From Bifidobacterium aesculapii (GTDB taxonomy: Bacteria; Actinomycetota; Actinomycetes; Actinomycetales; Bifidobacteriaceae), in contig NZ_BCFK01000031.1 of NCBI RefSeq assembly GCF_001417815.1, forward strand, positions 83,195 to 147,194: a stretch of DNA of 64,000 bases. The letters run 5' to 3'. The position numbers were made by a program, and so were the translations under genes. Numbering within the stretch: the stretch's first letter is position 1; each line of letters opens with the position of its first letter. The notes below the pieces were generated by a model. The model saw only the letters and a program-made list of their open reading frames with translations. It was not told where the DNA came from and did no database searches. This document shows positions 7,621-17,096 of the stretch, piece after piece.

Positions 7621-9714
7621 TCACTTCGTGGACTTCGCCGTACCGGCATCCGCATGAACCGTCTTCACCGGTTCCCTGCCGTCCTTGGTCTTGACGGTCT
7701 TGACTTCCACACGCTCCATGTCCATCGGCCTGTCGACGCCGCTCCAGATGGGCACCGTGTCGATGAGCGGATCGTTGGTCTCCAATCCGAACCATTCGAC
7801 CGGACGGCTGATGGCGCGTTTGAGCCACTGGTAGCTGCGCAGCAACGTGCGGTCCGCGTCGGGCACGGACGATTCCGGGCTGACCACACGGTGCATGAGC
7901 ACATAGCGCACGCTGCCGATGCCGAGACGCTCGTTCCTGTTCGCCAGCTTCGGCCACTGCGGTTCGATGCGGGCGATCTCCCCCTTGGAGAGCATGTCAG
8001 CCATGATGACGTTCATGTACTGGCGCAGATAGAACTGCGGCTCCTTGTACCCGAGACAGATGACCACACGATGGAGGTTGCGCCCATAGGAGACGACCTT
8101 CCAGCGGCGTTCGAACGGACGTTCGGATTGGATGATGGTGACGAGCCAGTACGCGTGCCCGCGATGGTGGATCATACTGACGGCCACGTCCTTCTCCACC
8201 TCCTTCATGCTCGGATCCGCCGTCAGATACACGAGATTGTCGGCCACCAGGTCGCGGCGCTTCTCCGCCATGGAGGCGGTGAGGATGTGCGACAAATCCT
8301 CCGCGTGCACATGTCCGCGGTCGGAGACTTCCAATTGGCTGCCGCGCGAGCAGATGTGGAACATGCCGAACAGCACGCCCCAGATGGCGACGGTGATGTA
8401 GCCGCCGTCCATGAGCTTGGCCGCCGCGGCGGACAGGAACAACAGCTCCACCAGCAGATAGACGAGGCACGGCAGCACGGCGCCGAACCTCCGTCCGCGC
8501 ACGCGCCACAGGAATTCGAACAACAACACGGTGTCCATGAGCATGGCGATGGTCAACGCCAGACCGTAGGCGGCCTCCATCGCGGACGACGATCCGAAGT
8601 ACAGCACGACCATCACGGTGAGCACGGCCAGCAGACCGCACGCGGAAGGAATGTAGATCTGCCCTTTGCTCACGCCCGGGTAGCGCATGTTGAGACGCGG
8701 CAGCCAGCTCAGACCATCGGCCGCGGCGGTCAGGGTGAACGCGCCCGCGATGAGCGCCTGCGACGCGATCACGCCCGCGAGCAGGGCGAGCACCACCCCC
8801 ACCGGGCGAATCGTCTCGGGGATGATGTAGAAGAACGGCGCGGAATCCGCCACCCCGATATGATGCCCCTCAAGCATCCACGCACCCTGACCGAAGTACG
8901 AGCAGATGAGCATGACGTTGACCAGCGGCCAGCTCGCGCGAATGTTGCCGCGTCCCACGTGTCCCATGTCCGAATACAGCGCCTCGGCGCCGGTCAGCGC
9001 GAGGAACACGCTGCCCATGAGCGCCACGCCCGCCTTGTTCTCGTCGGAGAACAGGAACCGTATGCCGAGGGTCGGGTCGAGCGCCCGCAGGACGCTCCAG
9101 TCATGGCTCAGGTTCATCACGCCGATCACGCCCATGAACACGAACCAGATGGTCATGACCGGCCCGAACAGGGAGCCCAGACGATTCGTGCCGGCATGCT
9201 GGATGAGGAACAGCACCGCGATGATGGCGATGGCGATCATGATCGACAGTTCCTGCGACCAGTAGACGCTGCCGCCGATCACCGGAATCGACGCGAGACC
9301 CTCCACTGCGGAAGTGATGCTCACCGCCGGCGTGAACACGCTGTCCGCGAGAAACGCGGCCGCGCCGACCATCGCGAACACGCCGGCGGGTTTCCAATAC
9401 CGGCGGACTGCGGCGAACAGGGCGAACACGCCGCCTTCGCCGTCGTTGTCCGCCTGCATGGCGGTCCACACGTATTTGATGGTGACCACGACCAGCATGA
9501 ACCAGAACACCAAAGACAGCGACCCCAGAATCTGGAACCGGTCCAACGTGCCGCCCTGCGCGAGCATCAACGCCTTGGGCGCGTAGATGGGGCTCGTACC
9601 CAGATCGCCGTATACGATGCCCACCGCGATGAGCATGCCGCCCGGCGAGACCTTGTCGATGCTGCGTTTCTCCGTCGCGGCGCCCTTCGGGCGCCTACGT
9701 CCCCACAGTGGCAT
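7621..9714 (-). CDS. kup: Kup-type K+/H+ symporter
   Basis: A 697-residue Kup/HAK potassium uptake protein. The N-terminal signature VYGDLGTSPIYAPKAL is clear, and about twelve membrane spans follow. A hydrophilic C-terminal domain of about 230 residues completes it, as is usual for the family. It imports K+ with protons at low external potassium or low pH. The start at 9714 follows GGGGAG. The leader (9715-9818) begins near a TACAAT hexamer on the minus strand at 9818-9813. A c-di-AMP (ydaO) riboswitch, which controls kup in some actinobacteria, was looked for in the leader and not recognised. Confidence 0.93.
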   Translation of the reverse strand: MPLWGRRRPKGAATEKRSIDKVSPGGMLIAVGIVYGDLGTSPIYAPKALMLAQGGTLDRFQILGSLSLVFWFMLVVVTIKYVWTAMQADNDGEGGVFALFAAVRRYWKPAGVFAMVGAAAFLADSVFTPAVSITSAVEGLASIPVIGGSVYWSQELSIMIAIAIIAVLFLIQHAGTNRLGSLFGPVMTIWFVFMGVIGVMNLSHDWSVLRALDPTLGIRFLFSDENKAGVALMGSVFLALTGAEALYSDMGHVGRGNIRASWPLVNVMLICSYFGQGAWMLEGHHIGVADSAPFFYIIPETIRPVGVVLALLAGVIASQALIAGAFTLTAAADGLSWLPRLNMRYPGVSKGQIYIPSACGLLAVLTVMVVLYFGSSSAMEAAYGLALTIAMLMDTVLLFEFLWRVRGRRFGAVLPCLVYLLVELLFLSAAAAKLMDGGYITVAIWGVLFGMFHICSRGSQLEVSDRGHVHAEDLSHILTASMAEKRRDLVADNLVYLTADPSMKEVEKDVAVSMIHHRGHAYWLVTIIQSERPFERRWKVVSYGRNLHRVVICLGYKEPQFYLRQYMNVIMADMLSKGEIARIEPQWPKLANRNERLGIGSVRYVLMHRVVSPESSVPDADRTLLRSYQWLKRAISRPVEWFGLETNDPLIDTVPIWSGVDRPMDMERVEVKTVKTKDGREPVKTVHADAGTAKSTK

Positions 9715-10098
9715 ATGCCTTACTCCCCGTGCCTTGCCGACAGTGCGCGCCATGCGTGATGGCCGTGACGGAAGCGCCGCGGCGGATTGCGCCCCGGACC
9801 TCCTGCGGCCTCATTGTAGGGGGTTTGCGGCGAACGCCCCGTTTTCCGTAAGCAAACCGTTAGGAACTCCCCCGAGCCGGGCGCCTGTCCACCCGCACAC
9901 GGCGAACGGGTCCGCGCCACGCCCACCGACCCCGACCGTCATCCCCGCACGAGCGATGTCAGGGTCGCGAATCAGGGTTTTCTCCGGGAGCCTCCTGCCG
10001 CATCGGCACGACGCCGCTGGTAACGTGAGACGCGACGGACGACATGCATCACGAACGCATCGGGCCCGCGCCCGATCGACACAGGAAGGAGCCGCGGC
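9715..10098. other. Divergent spacer between kup and the lysozyme-like gene
   Basis: This 384-base spacer holds no convincing gene. It contains a candidate kup -10 (TACAAT on the minus strand at 9818-9813) and the Shine-Dalgarno AGGAAGGAG before the gene on the right. No strong palindrome or riboswitch signature stands out. Confidence 0.5.
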
Positions 10099-11064
10099 AT
10101 GGCACGACGGACGCCCCGGAACACGACGCACGGCGATGGAACCCTCCGTCATGCGATGACAATCGTCGTCGCCACCATCTGCATCGTCATCGCCGTGATC
10201 GTCGGCGTCGCCAAACTCTCGGCGCAATGGCTCGCCGGATTGTCCTCCCCCACCACGAAGGACGATACGGGCGCATACTGCATGGCGAAGCAGACGGACG
10301 GCGTGATGAGCTATGCGCTGACCACGGAGCAGTCACGCAACGCCGCGCTCATCACCGCGATCGGCGTGACGCGAGGACTGCCCGATCATGCGGCGACGGT
10401 GGCCCTGGCCACGGCGATGCAGGAGTCGAAGCTCACGAATCTGGAATACGGCGACCGGGATTCGCTCGGATTGTTTCAGCAGCGGCCCAGCCAAGGCTGG
10501 GGCACGGTCGAACAGATCATGGATGAGACCTACGCGACGAACGCGTTCTACGACGGGCTGGTGAAAGTCGCCGATTGGGAGACGATTCCGGTGGAACAGG
10601 CGGCGCAGGCGGTGCAGCGTTCCGGCTATCCGGACGCCTACGCGCAATGGGACGGCCTCGCCCGCGCATGGGCGCAGTCGCTGACCGGCGAAGTGGCCGC
10701 CGGCGTGGGGTGCAGACTGCCCGACGCCGAAACATCCGATCCGAAAGGATTCATCACCGGGCTGCGCAACGCATACCCGTCCGTCGCCGGCGCACAGTCC
10801 GGCACAGACGACGGTGGAACCACGGACGGGAATACGACGGGCGGCGACGCGGACGCCGTGAGCGTCACCCTCACCATGCCCGACGGGCTGTCCGGCGACG
10901 ATCTGCGGCGCACGGTCTGGCAGACGGCGACATGGGCCGTCACCAACGCACACCACTATGGTGCCGTATCGATCGCCGCGAACGGCATGACCTGGACGCG
11001 TGCCGGCACCGACTGGACCGGCACGGAGACAGCGGGGAACACGGTGACGGTGACGTTCGCGTGA
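10099..11064 (+). CDS. Membrane-anchored lysozyme-like protein (often mislabelled heavy metal transporter)
   Basis: A 321-residue protein with one membrane helix at about residues 20-45 and an exported domain. Residues about 95-140 read ALATAMQESKL and then DSLGLFQQRPSQGWG, which is a lysozyme-like (SLT-fold) core with candidate catalytic Glu109. Cys61 and Cys205 could form a disulfide. A Gly/Thr/Asp-rich linker near residues 240-255 leads to a small C-terminal domain. Related actinobacterial proteins are commonly annotated as heavy metal transporter, but nothing here looks like a transporter. A cell-wall role is inferred. The start follows AGGAAGGAG. A bidirectional terminator overlaps its 3' end. 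Confidence 0.65.
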   Translation: MARRTPRNTTHGDGTLRHAMTIVVATICIVIAVIVGVAKLSAQWLAGLSSPTTKDDTGAYCMAKQTDGVMSYALTTEQSRNAALITAIGVTRGLPDHAATVALATAMQESKLTNLEYGDRDSLGLFQQRPSQGWGTVEQIMDETYATNAFYDGLVKVADWETIPVEQAAQAVQRSGYPDAYAQWDGLARAWAQSLTGEVAAGVGCRLPDAETSDPKGFITGLRNAYPSVAGAQSGTDDGGTTDGNTTGGDADAVSVTLTMPDGLSGDDLRRTVWQTATWAVTNAHHYGAVSIAANGMTWTRAGTDWTGTETAGNTVTVTFA

Positions 11065-11100
11065 TCCGCCCGCTCCAGGCGGTATCGCGCGAACGTCACC
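11049..11100. terminator. Bidirectional terminator between the lysozyme-like gene and trpE
   Basis: GGTGACGTTCGCG at 11049-11061 pairs exactly with 11088-11100, and an inner CCGCC/GGCGG stem (11066-11070 with 11078-11082) extends it. The left arm includes the last codons and stop of the plus-strand gene. The right arm lies just before the trpE stop on the other strand. Confidence 0.75.
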
Positions 11101-11108
11101 GCGGCGGA

Positions 11109-12668
11109 CTACAGCTCGCGAAGCTGCGCGGCGATCTGAATCGCCTCGACGCTCGCCTCGGCCTTGTTGCGGGTCTCCTGCCATTCGTTCGCGGGCACGG
11201 AGTCGAGCACGAGACCGGCGCCCGCCTGCACGCTCGCCTCATGATCACGCAGGAACGCGGTGCGGATGGCGATCGCCATGTCCATGTTGCCGGAGAAATC
11301 GAAATAGCCGACGGTACCGCCGTAGATGCCGCGGTCGGCGGGCTCCAATTCGTCGATGATCTCGATGGCGCGCGGTTTGGGAGCGCCGGACAGGGTGCCG
11401 GCCGGGAACGCCGACATGAACACGTCGAACGCCGTCATGTCCGGATTGACCTCGCCGGTGACGGTCGAGCAGATGTGCATGATGTGGCTGAACCGTTTGA
11501 TGTCCATGAGGGACACCACCTCCACGGTCTCCGGACGGCACACCTTGCTCAGATCGTTGCGGGAAAGGTCGACGAGCATGATGTGCTCACTGCGCTCCTT
11601 CGGATCGGCGAGCAGCTCCTTGGCGAGCCGCGCGTCCTCCTCCGGGGTCTTGCCGCGCGGGCGCGAACCGGCGATCGGGAAGGTGAGCGCATGGCCGTCG
11701 TCCACCTTGATGAGCGTCTCCGGGCTGGAGCCGATCACGTTGAAGTCGCGCCCCTGCGCGTCGGTGAGCGCCATGAAGTACATGTATGGGCTCGGGTTGA
11801 GCGTGCGCAGCACTCGGTACACGTCGAACGGGTCGGCGGGCGAATCGATGTCGAGCCGTTGGGAGATGACCGTCTGGAACACGTCGCCGTCGATGATATG
11901 GCGGCGGGTGGCCTCCACCGCCTTCTCATACACGTCACGCGGGGTGCGGAAACGCAGTTCCGGCTGTGGGACGGAAGCGTCGAGCGCGCTGACCCGCGCC
12001 TCGCCGGGGGTGGGCGTGGCGGCGTTCTCCTGCATGCGGTCCAGACGGCCGACGGCCTGGTCGTAGGCGATGTCGGCACGGGTGGGCTTGTCGTCCACGT
12101 TCACCGCGTTGGCGATGAGCCACACCGAACCGGAGACATGGTCGACCACGGCGATGTCGGTGGCGAGGGCCAGCACCATCTCCGGCTGTCCGGTCTCGTT
12201 CGGCGCCGTGGCGCGCAGCGTCGGCTCCCAGTGGCGGATCGCATCCCATCCGACAGTACCGACCAGACCGGAGGTGAGGTTCGGCAGTCCCTCGACACGC
12301 GGCGCCTTCAGCGTCTTCAACGTGGCGTGCGCGACCTCGACCACGTCGCCGTGCGTGGGCACGCCGGCGGGCACGGTGCCCAGCCAGTCGGCGTTGCCGT
12401 GCTCGTCAGCGCGAAGCTGCGCCATCGAGTTCACGCCGATGAAGCTGTATCGGCTCCACGAGCCGCCGTATTCGGCCGATTCGAGGATGAACGTGCCGGT
12501 ACGGCCTCCGGCCAGACGCTCATAGAAGCCGACCGGGGTGAGTGAATCGGCGAGCAGGCGCCGCACGATGGGGATCACACGGTAGCCTTCCCCCGCGAGT
12601 TCGAGGAACTGTTCGCGGCTCGGCCAGGTGCCGCCCCAGTTGAGATGTTCGACGCTGCACTTGCTCAT
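11109..12668 (-). CDS. trpE: Anthranilate synthase component I
   Basis: A 519-residue chorismate-using enzyme that makes anthranilate for tryptophan synthesis together with a TrpG glutamine amidotransferase not in this window. The chorismate-binding half carries [53 protein letters not shown] and [12 protein letters not shown], all typical. The start at 12668 forms an ATGA overlap with the hisI stop, indicating translational coupling in a hisF-hisI-trpE operon. PabB was considered, but the length and N-terminal domain favour TrpE. No attenuator leader peptide is possible at this junction. Confidence 0.93.
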   Translation of the reverse strand: MSKCSVEHLNWGGTWPSREQFLELAGEGYRVIPIVRRLLADSLTPVGFYERLAGGRTGTFILESAEYGGSWSRYSFIGVNSMAQLRADEHGNADWLGTVPAGVPTHGDVVEVAHATLKTLKAPRVEGLPNLTSGLVGTVGWDAIRHWEPTLRATAPNETGQPEMVLALATDIAVVDHVSGSVWLIANAVNVDDKPTRADIAYDQAVGRLDRMQENAATPTPGEARVSALDASVPQPELRFRTPRDVYEKAVEATRRHIIDGDVFQTVISQRLDIDSPADPFDVYRVLRTLNPSPYMYFMALTDAQGRDFNVIGSSPETLIKVDDGHALTFPIAGSRPRGKTPEEDARLAKELLADPKERSEHIMLVDLSRNDLSKVCRPETVEVVSLMDIKRFSHIMHICSTVTGEVNPDMTAFDVFMSAFPAGTLSGAPKPRAIEIIDELEPADRGIYGGTVGYFDFSGNMDMAIAIRTAFLRDHEASVQAGAGLVLDSVPANEWQETRNKAEASVEAIQIAAQLREL

Positions 12669-13108
12669 GCCTCGGCCTCCTGCCCGTTCACCGTTTCCTG
12701 CACGTCCGGCCTGTGCCCTTCGACGACCGGCAGCGGCCCTCCTTCCAGGAAGCAGCTGCGCTTGCCCGTGTGGCATGCGGCTCCCACCTGATCGACCTCG
12801 ACGAGCAGGGCGTCGCCGTCGCAGTCGAGGGACACGCCCTTGACGTACTGCACATGTCCGGAGGTGTCGCCTTTGCGCCAGTATTCCTGACGGGAGCGCG
12901 ACCAGAAGGTCACGCGGCCCGTGGTGAGTGTGCGGCGGAGCGCCTCGTCGTTCATATAGCCGACCATGAGCACTTCCCGCGTGTCGTACTGTTGGATGAC
13001 CGCGGCGACCAGCCCCTTCGCGTCACGCTTGAGGCGCGATGCGATGCGCGGGTCGAGTTCAGTCGTGTTGTCGTATTCGTTGTCTGTCACTGTCATGGAT
13101 AATGTCAT
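12665..13108 (-). CDS. hisI: Phosphoribosyl-AMP cyclohydrolase
   Basis: A 147-residue single-domain HisI that opens the adenine ring of PR-AMP, the third step of histidine synthesis. The family features are [35 protein letters not shown] and the metal and catalytic Cys residues in [20 protein letters not shown]. It is not fused to the HisE pyrophosphohydrolase. The start at 13108 follows GGAAGGCGG; an alternative ATG lies four codons in. The stop overlaps the trpE ATG. Confidence 0.94.
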   Translation of the reverse strand: MTLSMTVTDNEYDNTTELDPRIASRLKRDAKGLVAAVIQQYDTREVLMVGYMNDEALRRTLTTGRVTFWSRSRQEYWRKGDTSGHVQYVKGVSLDCDGDALLVEVDQVGAACHTGKRSCFLEGGPLPVVEGHRPDVQETVNGQEAEA

Positions 13109-13198
13109 CCGCCTTCCGCGTCAATGCCCGCCCGTTCCCGCCTGATCCGTTGCGGCAGGCGGCGGGAGATGAAAACCGAATCGATGGAGCCGGCTACC

Positions 13199-13969
13199 TT
13201 ACCGGACCGTGTAGCCGTGGCGCCTGAGCTCCGCCTTCACGTCGGCGATGGTCATGATGCCGTAGTGGAAGACCGACGCCGCAAGCACCGCGTCCGCTCC
13301 GGCCTCGATCGCCGGAGGGAAGTCCTCGACCTTGCCGGCGCCGCCGGACGCGATGATCGGAATCGAGACCTCCCTGCGGACAGCGCTGATCATCTCCAGA
13401 TCGAAGCCCTGCTTCGTGCCGTCCGCATCCATCGAATTGAGGAGGATCTCGCCGGCGCCGAGCTGTTCGGCGCGTTTCACCCACCAGATAGCGTCGATGC
13501 CGGTCGATTTGCGCCCGCCCATCGTGGTGACCTCGAAACCGGACTTCGTATGCCGTTCGCCCTGCTCACGGCGCGCGTCGACGGACAGGACGAGCACCTG
13601 ATTGCCGAACCGTTCGGCGACGCGGCTGATGAGCGTCGGATCGTTGATGGCGGCCGTGTTGACGCCGACCTTGTCCGCGCCGCAGCGCAGCAGCGAGTCC
13701 ACGTCCTCGGGAGTGCGCACGCCACCGCCGACGGTCATCGGGATGAACACCTGCTCCGCGGTGCGCGACACCACGTCGACCATCGTGCCGCGATGCGAAC
13801 TGGAGGCGGTCACATCGAGGAACGTGAGCTCGTCGGCACCTTGGCGATAGTATTCGGCGGCGAGCTCCACCGGGTCGCCGGCATCCTTGAGATTCTCGAA
13901 ATGCACACCCTTGACCACTCGTCCGGCATCGACGTCCAGGCACGGGATGACTCGAACCGCCAGCGACAT
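13199..13969 (-). CDS. hisF: Imidazole glycerol phosphate synthase cyclase subunit
   Basis: A 256-residue (beta/alpha)8 cyclase that with HisH converts PRFAR to IGP and AICAR. The first catalytic Asp is in [15 protein letters not shown] and the second in LSVDARR. Phosphate-binding motifs [16 protein letters not shown] and [11 protein letters not shown] are intact. The start at 13969 follows GGGGAG; open frame continues upstream without family similarity. It is separated by 90 bases from hisI and 132 bases from rlmN, which has its own terminator, so the hisF promoter probably lies in 13970-14050. Confidence 0.95.
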   Translation of the reverse strand: MSLAVRVIPCLDVDAGRVVKGVHFENLKDAGDPVELAAEYYRQGADELTFLDVTASSSHRGTMVDVVSRTAEQVFIPMTVGGGVRTPEDVDSLLRCGADKVGVNTAAINDPTLISRVAERFGNQVLVLSVDARREQGERHTKSGFEVTTMGGRKSTGIDAIWWVKRAEQLGAGEILLNSMDADGTKQGFDLEMISAVRREVSIPIIASGGAGKVEDFPPAIEAGADAVLAASVFHYGIMTIADVKAELRRHGYTVR

Positions 13970-14057
13970 AACTTCACTCCCCTGTTTGCAAGGTCCTTCA
14001 TTACCAATGCCATTCACACTAGCGGCAAGGTGGCCTTTCGGCCCCGGCCGTCTCGCT

Positions 14058-14102
14058 ATGCTGAACGGGCGGCGGCGCCGAAGACGGCCGCCCGTTCAGC
14101 AT
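14058..14102 (-). terminator. Terminator after rlmN
   Basis: A perfect 16-bp stem (14058-14073 with 14087-14102) closes a 13-base loop and begins at the last base of the rlmN stop codon. The stem is very GC-rich, and no strong T-tract follows on the minus strand. Confidence 0.7.
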
Positions 14103-15295
14103 CACCGGGAGCCGAACGACTCCCGGGTCTTCGCGGCGAGCTGGCCGCAGGCGCCGTCGATGTCCTGTCCGCGCGTATCACGCAACGTGGCGGTGATGCC
14201 GGCGGCGTGCAGGATGTCCAGGAACCTCGCCTCGTCCTCCGGTTTGGAGGCGGTCCAGCGCGACCCTTCGATCGGGTTGAGCGGAATCGGGTTGACATGC
14301 GCCCAATCGTCGCCGTAATGGTTGAGACGCTTTGCGAGCAGGCGAGCATGCTCCGCCTGATCGTTGATGCCGCGCATCAACGCGTATTCGATGCTGACGC
14401 GGCGTTTCGAGGCGAGCCAGTAGTCGTGCGCCGCGTCGAGCACCTGCGTGGTGTCGAACCGTCGGTTCATCGGCACCAGTTCATCGCGCAGCTCGTCGCT
14501 CGGCGCATGCAGGGAGACGGCGAGACGCACCGGAAGGCCTTCGGCCGCGAGTTTCCTGATGCCGGGCACGACGCCCACGGTGGACACGGTGATGTTGCGC
14601 GCCGAGATGCCGAACCCCTCCGGAGGCATCGAGGAGATCTGACGCACGGCGGACAGCACCGACCGGTAGTTGCCCATCGGCTCGCCCATGCCCATGAACA
14701 CGATGTTGCTCAGACGCCCCGGACCTCCGGCCACCTCGCCGTCACGCATCATGCGCGCGGCCACGCGGACCTGTTCGACGATCTCGCCGGCGGACATGTT
14801 GCGGGTGAGACCGAGTTTGCCGGTCGCGCAGAACGGGCATCCCATGCCGCACCCCACCTGCGAGGAGATGCACAGCGTGGTGCGCGTGGGATAGCGCATG
14901 AGGACCGATTCGATGTGGGAGCCGTCGAACAGGCGCCACAGCGTCTTGATGGTGGTGCCCTCATCGGCCACCTGCCGGGTCACCTCGTGGATGAGTTCGG
15001 GGAAGAACGCGGCTGCGGCCTCGTCGCGCTTGGCGGCGGGGAAATCGGTGAACTCGGCGGCGTTCACGTCGAATCGGCCGTAGTAGTGGTTGGCGAGCTG
15101 CTTGACGCGGAACTTCGGCATGCCGAACTCCTTCGCCGTCTCGATGCGCTGCTCGTCGGTCATGTCCGCGAAATGCAGCGGCGGTTTGCCCCTGCGCGCG
15201 TGGTCCTTGGACAGGACGTCGCGGAACGCCCCCTTGGTGCCGCCCGGTGTGATGCCGGTCTCCGGAGCTTCGGAGATGGAATGCTGATCGACCAT
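14102..15295 (-). CDS. rlmN: Dual-specificity 23S rRNA/tRNA adenine C2-methyltransferase
   Basis: A 397-residue radical SAM enzyme that methylates A2503 of 23S rRNA (and A37 of some tRNAs). The Fe4S4 cluster motif is CGMGCPFCATG. The SAM motif GEPMGNY and the methyl-carrier Cys region near the C-terminus (ATLRDTRGQDIDGACGQLA) are present. The start at 15295 follows AAGAAGG. The same frame stays open well upstream, including an ATG at 15352 without a ribosome-binding site. It lies downstream of cdsA, as in other actinobacteria. It needs an Fe-S cluster such as the SUF system at 37-43 kb could supply. Confidence 0.94.
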   Translation of the reverse strand: MVDQHSISEAPETGITPGGTKGAFRDVLSKDHARRGKPPLHFADMTDEQRIETAKEFGMPKFRVKQLANHYYGRFDVNAAEFTDFPAAKRDEAAAAFFPELIHEVTRQVADEGTTIKTLWRLFDGSHIESVLMRYPTRTTLCISSQVGCGMGCPFCATGKLGLTRNMSAGEIVEQVRVAARMMRDGEVAGGPGRLSNIVFMGMGEPMGNYRSVLSAVRQISSMPPEGFGISARNITVSTVGVVPGIRKLAAEGLPVRLAVSLHAPSDELRDELVPMNRRFDTTQVLDAAHDYWLASKRRVSIEYALMRGINDQAEHARLLAKRLNHYGDDWAHVNPIPLNPIEGSRWTASKPEDEARFLDILHAAGITATLRDTRGQDIDGACGQLAAKTRESFGSR

Positions 15296-15394
15296 TGTGG
15301 CCTTCTTTTCGTTGTTTTCGATGTGCGTGCTGTTCGTGGTTGTGCGTGTCATGCCGTTGGACCATGCGGCACGACGCCATGCCCGGACGCGACG

Positions 15395-15430
15395 CGGGGC
15401 CGGACGATCGCGGCGGATCGCCCGGCCCCG
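15395..15430 (-). terminator. Hairpin between cdsA and rlmN
   Basis: CGGGGCCGG (15395-15403) pairs with 15422-15430 and CGATC (15405-15409) with GATCG (15416-15420), with one mismatch between them. It lies just after the cdsA stop on the minus strand. No T-run follows, so termination may be partial. Confidence 0.6.
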
Positions 15431-15453
15431 GCTTCCGGAGTGGCCCGTGTGGG

Positions 15454-16440
15454 TCACAGACCCGTGAACCACAGCAGGATGCAGGTGAACGGCGCGGCCA
15501 TGAGGATCGAATCCACACGGTCCATCACCCCGCCATGCCCCTTGAGCAGGTGGCCCATGTCCTTGATGCCGAGATCGCGCTTGATCATCGAGGCGCACAG
15601 GTCGCCGAAGGTGCCGGTCACACCGACGAGCACGCCTTCGAGAATCGGAACCCACCATTTGGCGGCCCACACGTCCGACGGATACGTCGAGAACAACACG
15701 GCGAAGGCGCCCGCCATCGCGAACAGCACGGATCCGGCGAGTCCCTCCCAGCTTTTCTTCGGCGAGATGCGGGGCGAAAGCTTGTGCCTGCCAAGCCATG
15801 CGCCGGCGAACAGTCCACCCGTATCGGACAGCGCCGGCAGGAACACGAGCATGATCGCATGCGCGACCGGATGCCCGTGGAACGTCAGCGGGATGACGAT
15901 GCAGGCGGCGAGCACCGGTATGTAGAGCACCGTGAGCACCGAGACGGCCACATGGCTCAGGCGCGAATGATGCTGTTCGCCGCCCTCATGGTTGAACGAC
16001 GACTCGAGACGCGCGCCGGCCTCCGTGTGCGACAGCTTGTCGGCGACCGCCAACGACAGGCGGTTGCCGAAACTGAGCTTGGCGGTCGCGGTCAGCGCGA
16101 CGAACATGATCGACGCCATCGCACACAACGCCATTGCGACGACGTGGAGCGGCGCGTAGTACGTCGCCGACAGCGTCGCCACCGAGCATACGCACAACGC
16201 GATGAACGGGATGTGCAGTCCCACCGTGGCGAAATCGACGCGCAGCTCCCACAGCGCGAGAATCATGAACACGACGATCAACGCCACGAACAGGTCGATG
16301 CTCAGGAGCATCGCGGCGAGGATGATGGCGATCAGGACGACCGCCGTTCCGATCGCCTGCGGCATGTTCCGGCCGGTTTTCTTGTTGATCTCGTCAAGCG
16401 CGACCTCGGCCTCTTCGTGGAGTTGTTCGTTGCGTTCCAT
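15454..16440 (-). CDS. cdsA: Phosphatidate cytidylyltransferase
   Basis: A 328-residue integral membrane enzyme making CDP-diacylglycerol from phosphatidate and CTP. The CDS signature is present near the C-terminus as SMIKRDLGIKDMGHLLKGHG followed by GVMDRVDS, and SPKKSWEGLAGS lies upstream of it. Seven to eight membrane spans are apparent. A charged N-terminal stretch of about 30 residues precedes the first span. The gene is directly downstream of frr (15 bases) and ends 23 bases before a hairpin, as in the common pyrH-frr-cdsA arrangement. Confidence 0.93.
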   Translation of the reverse strand: MERNEQLHEEAEVALDEINKKTGRNMPQAIGTAVVLIAIILAAMLLSIDLFVALIVVFMILALWELRVDFATVGLHIPFIALCVCSVATLSATYYAPLHVVAMALCAMASIMFVALTATAKLSFGNRLSLAVADKLSHTEAGARLESSFNHEGGEQHHSRLSHVAVSVLTVLYIPVLAACIVIPLTFHGHPVAHAIMLVFLPALSDTGGLFAGAWLGRHKLSPRISPKKSWEGLAGSVLFAMAGAFAVLFSTYPSDVWAAKWWVPILEGVLVGVTGTFGDLCASMIKRDLGIKDMGHLLKGHGGVMDRVDSILMAAPFTCILLWFTGL

Positions 16441-16455
16441 AACTCGTTCGGAGGA

Positions 16456-17010
16456 TCAGACCTCCATGATCTCCTTCTGCTTGGTCTCCAGCAGGGAATC
16501 GATCTCGTCGGTGACGGACTTGGTGACCTTGTCGAGGTCCTTGAGGAGACGGTCGCCCTCGTCCTCGCCCATGTCGCCGTCCTTGACGGCCTTGTCGATG
16601 CCTTCCTTGGTCTTGCGGCGGATGTTGCGCACCGCGACCTTGCCGTCCTCGGCCTTGCCCTTGGCGAGCTTCACGTACTCCTTGCGGCGTTCCTCGGTGA
16701 GTTCCGGCATGGTGACGCGGATCACGTTGCCGTCGCGGTTCGGGCTCACGCCGAGATCGGAGTTGCGGATCGCCTTCTCGACGGCCGCGGCCTGCGAGAC
16801 GTCGAACGGGGTGACGGCGAGCGTGCGGGGTTCCGGCACGCTGATGGAGGCGACGGCCTTGATCGGCGTGGGGGCGCCGTAGTAGTCGACCACGATGCCG
16901 TTGAGCAGGGCCGGGTTGGCGCGTCCGGTGCGGATGCCCGCGAAGTTCTCCTTGGTGTTCTCGACGGTCTTGGCCATCTGGTCCTTGGCCTGATCGATGA
17001 CGTTTGCCAT
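16456..17010 (-). CDS. frr: Ribosome recycling factor
   Basis: A 184-residue RRF, the usual length, which splits post-termination ribosomes with EF-G. The family core is clear in FAGIRTGRANPALL, DYYGAPTPIKAVASI and the long helix with LTEERRKEYVKLAKGKAED. The start ATG follows AAGGAG. It follows pyrH after an 86-base spacer containing a small hairpin, which may tune expression relative to pyrH. Confidence 0.97.
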   Translation of the reverse strand: MANVIDQAKDQMAKTVENTKENFAGIRTGRANPALLNGIVVDYYGAPTPIKAVASISVPEPRTLAVTPFDVSQAAAVEKAIRNSDLGVSPNRDGNVIRVTMPELTEERRKEYVKLAKGKAEDGKVAVRNIRRKTKEGIDKAVKDGDMGEDEGDRLLKDLDKVTKSVTDEIDSLLETKQKEIMEV

Positions 17011-17060
17011 ATTGTGCTCCTTGCTGTTCGTCTACGAACTGTTGGTGTTGACGTTGTTCT

Positions 17061-17079
17061 CCCCTACAGATTGTAGGGG
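17061..17079 (-). promoter_or_regulatory. Small hairpin in the pyrH-frr spacer
   Basis: CCCCTACA (17061-17068) pairs exactly with TGTAGGGG (17072-17079) around a three-base loop. There is no T-tract. It may be a weak terminator, a pause site or an mRNA-stability element between the two cotranscribed genes. Confidence 0.5.
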
Positions 17080-17096
17080 TTCGGCGGGGGTGCCGG

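Noticed and set aside
9715..9818. A c-di-AMP riboswitch in the kup leader
   Set aside because: Kup genes are controlled this way in some actinobacteria, but the 104-base leader is short for the ydaO motif and its conserved elements were not found.
13124..15925. A 933-codon plus-strand open frame across hisF and rlmN
   Set aside because: It lies antisense to two clearly recognised genes, and its composition is that of GC-rich antisense frames.
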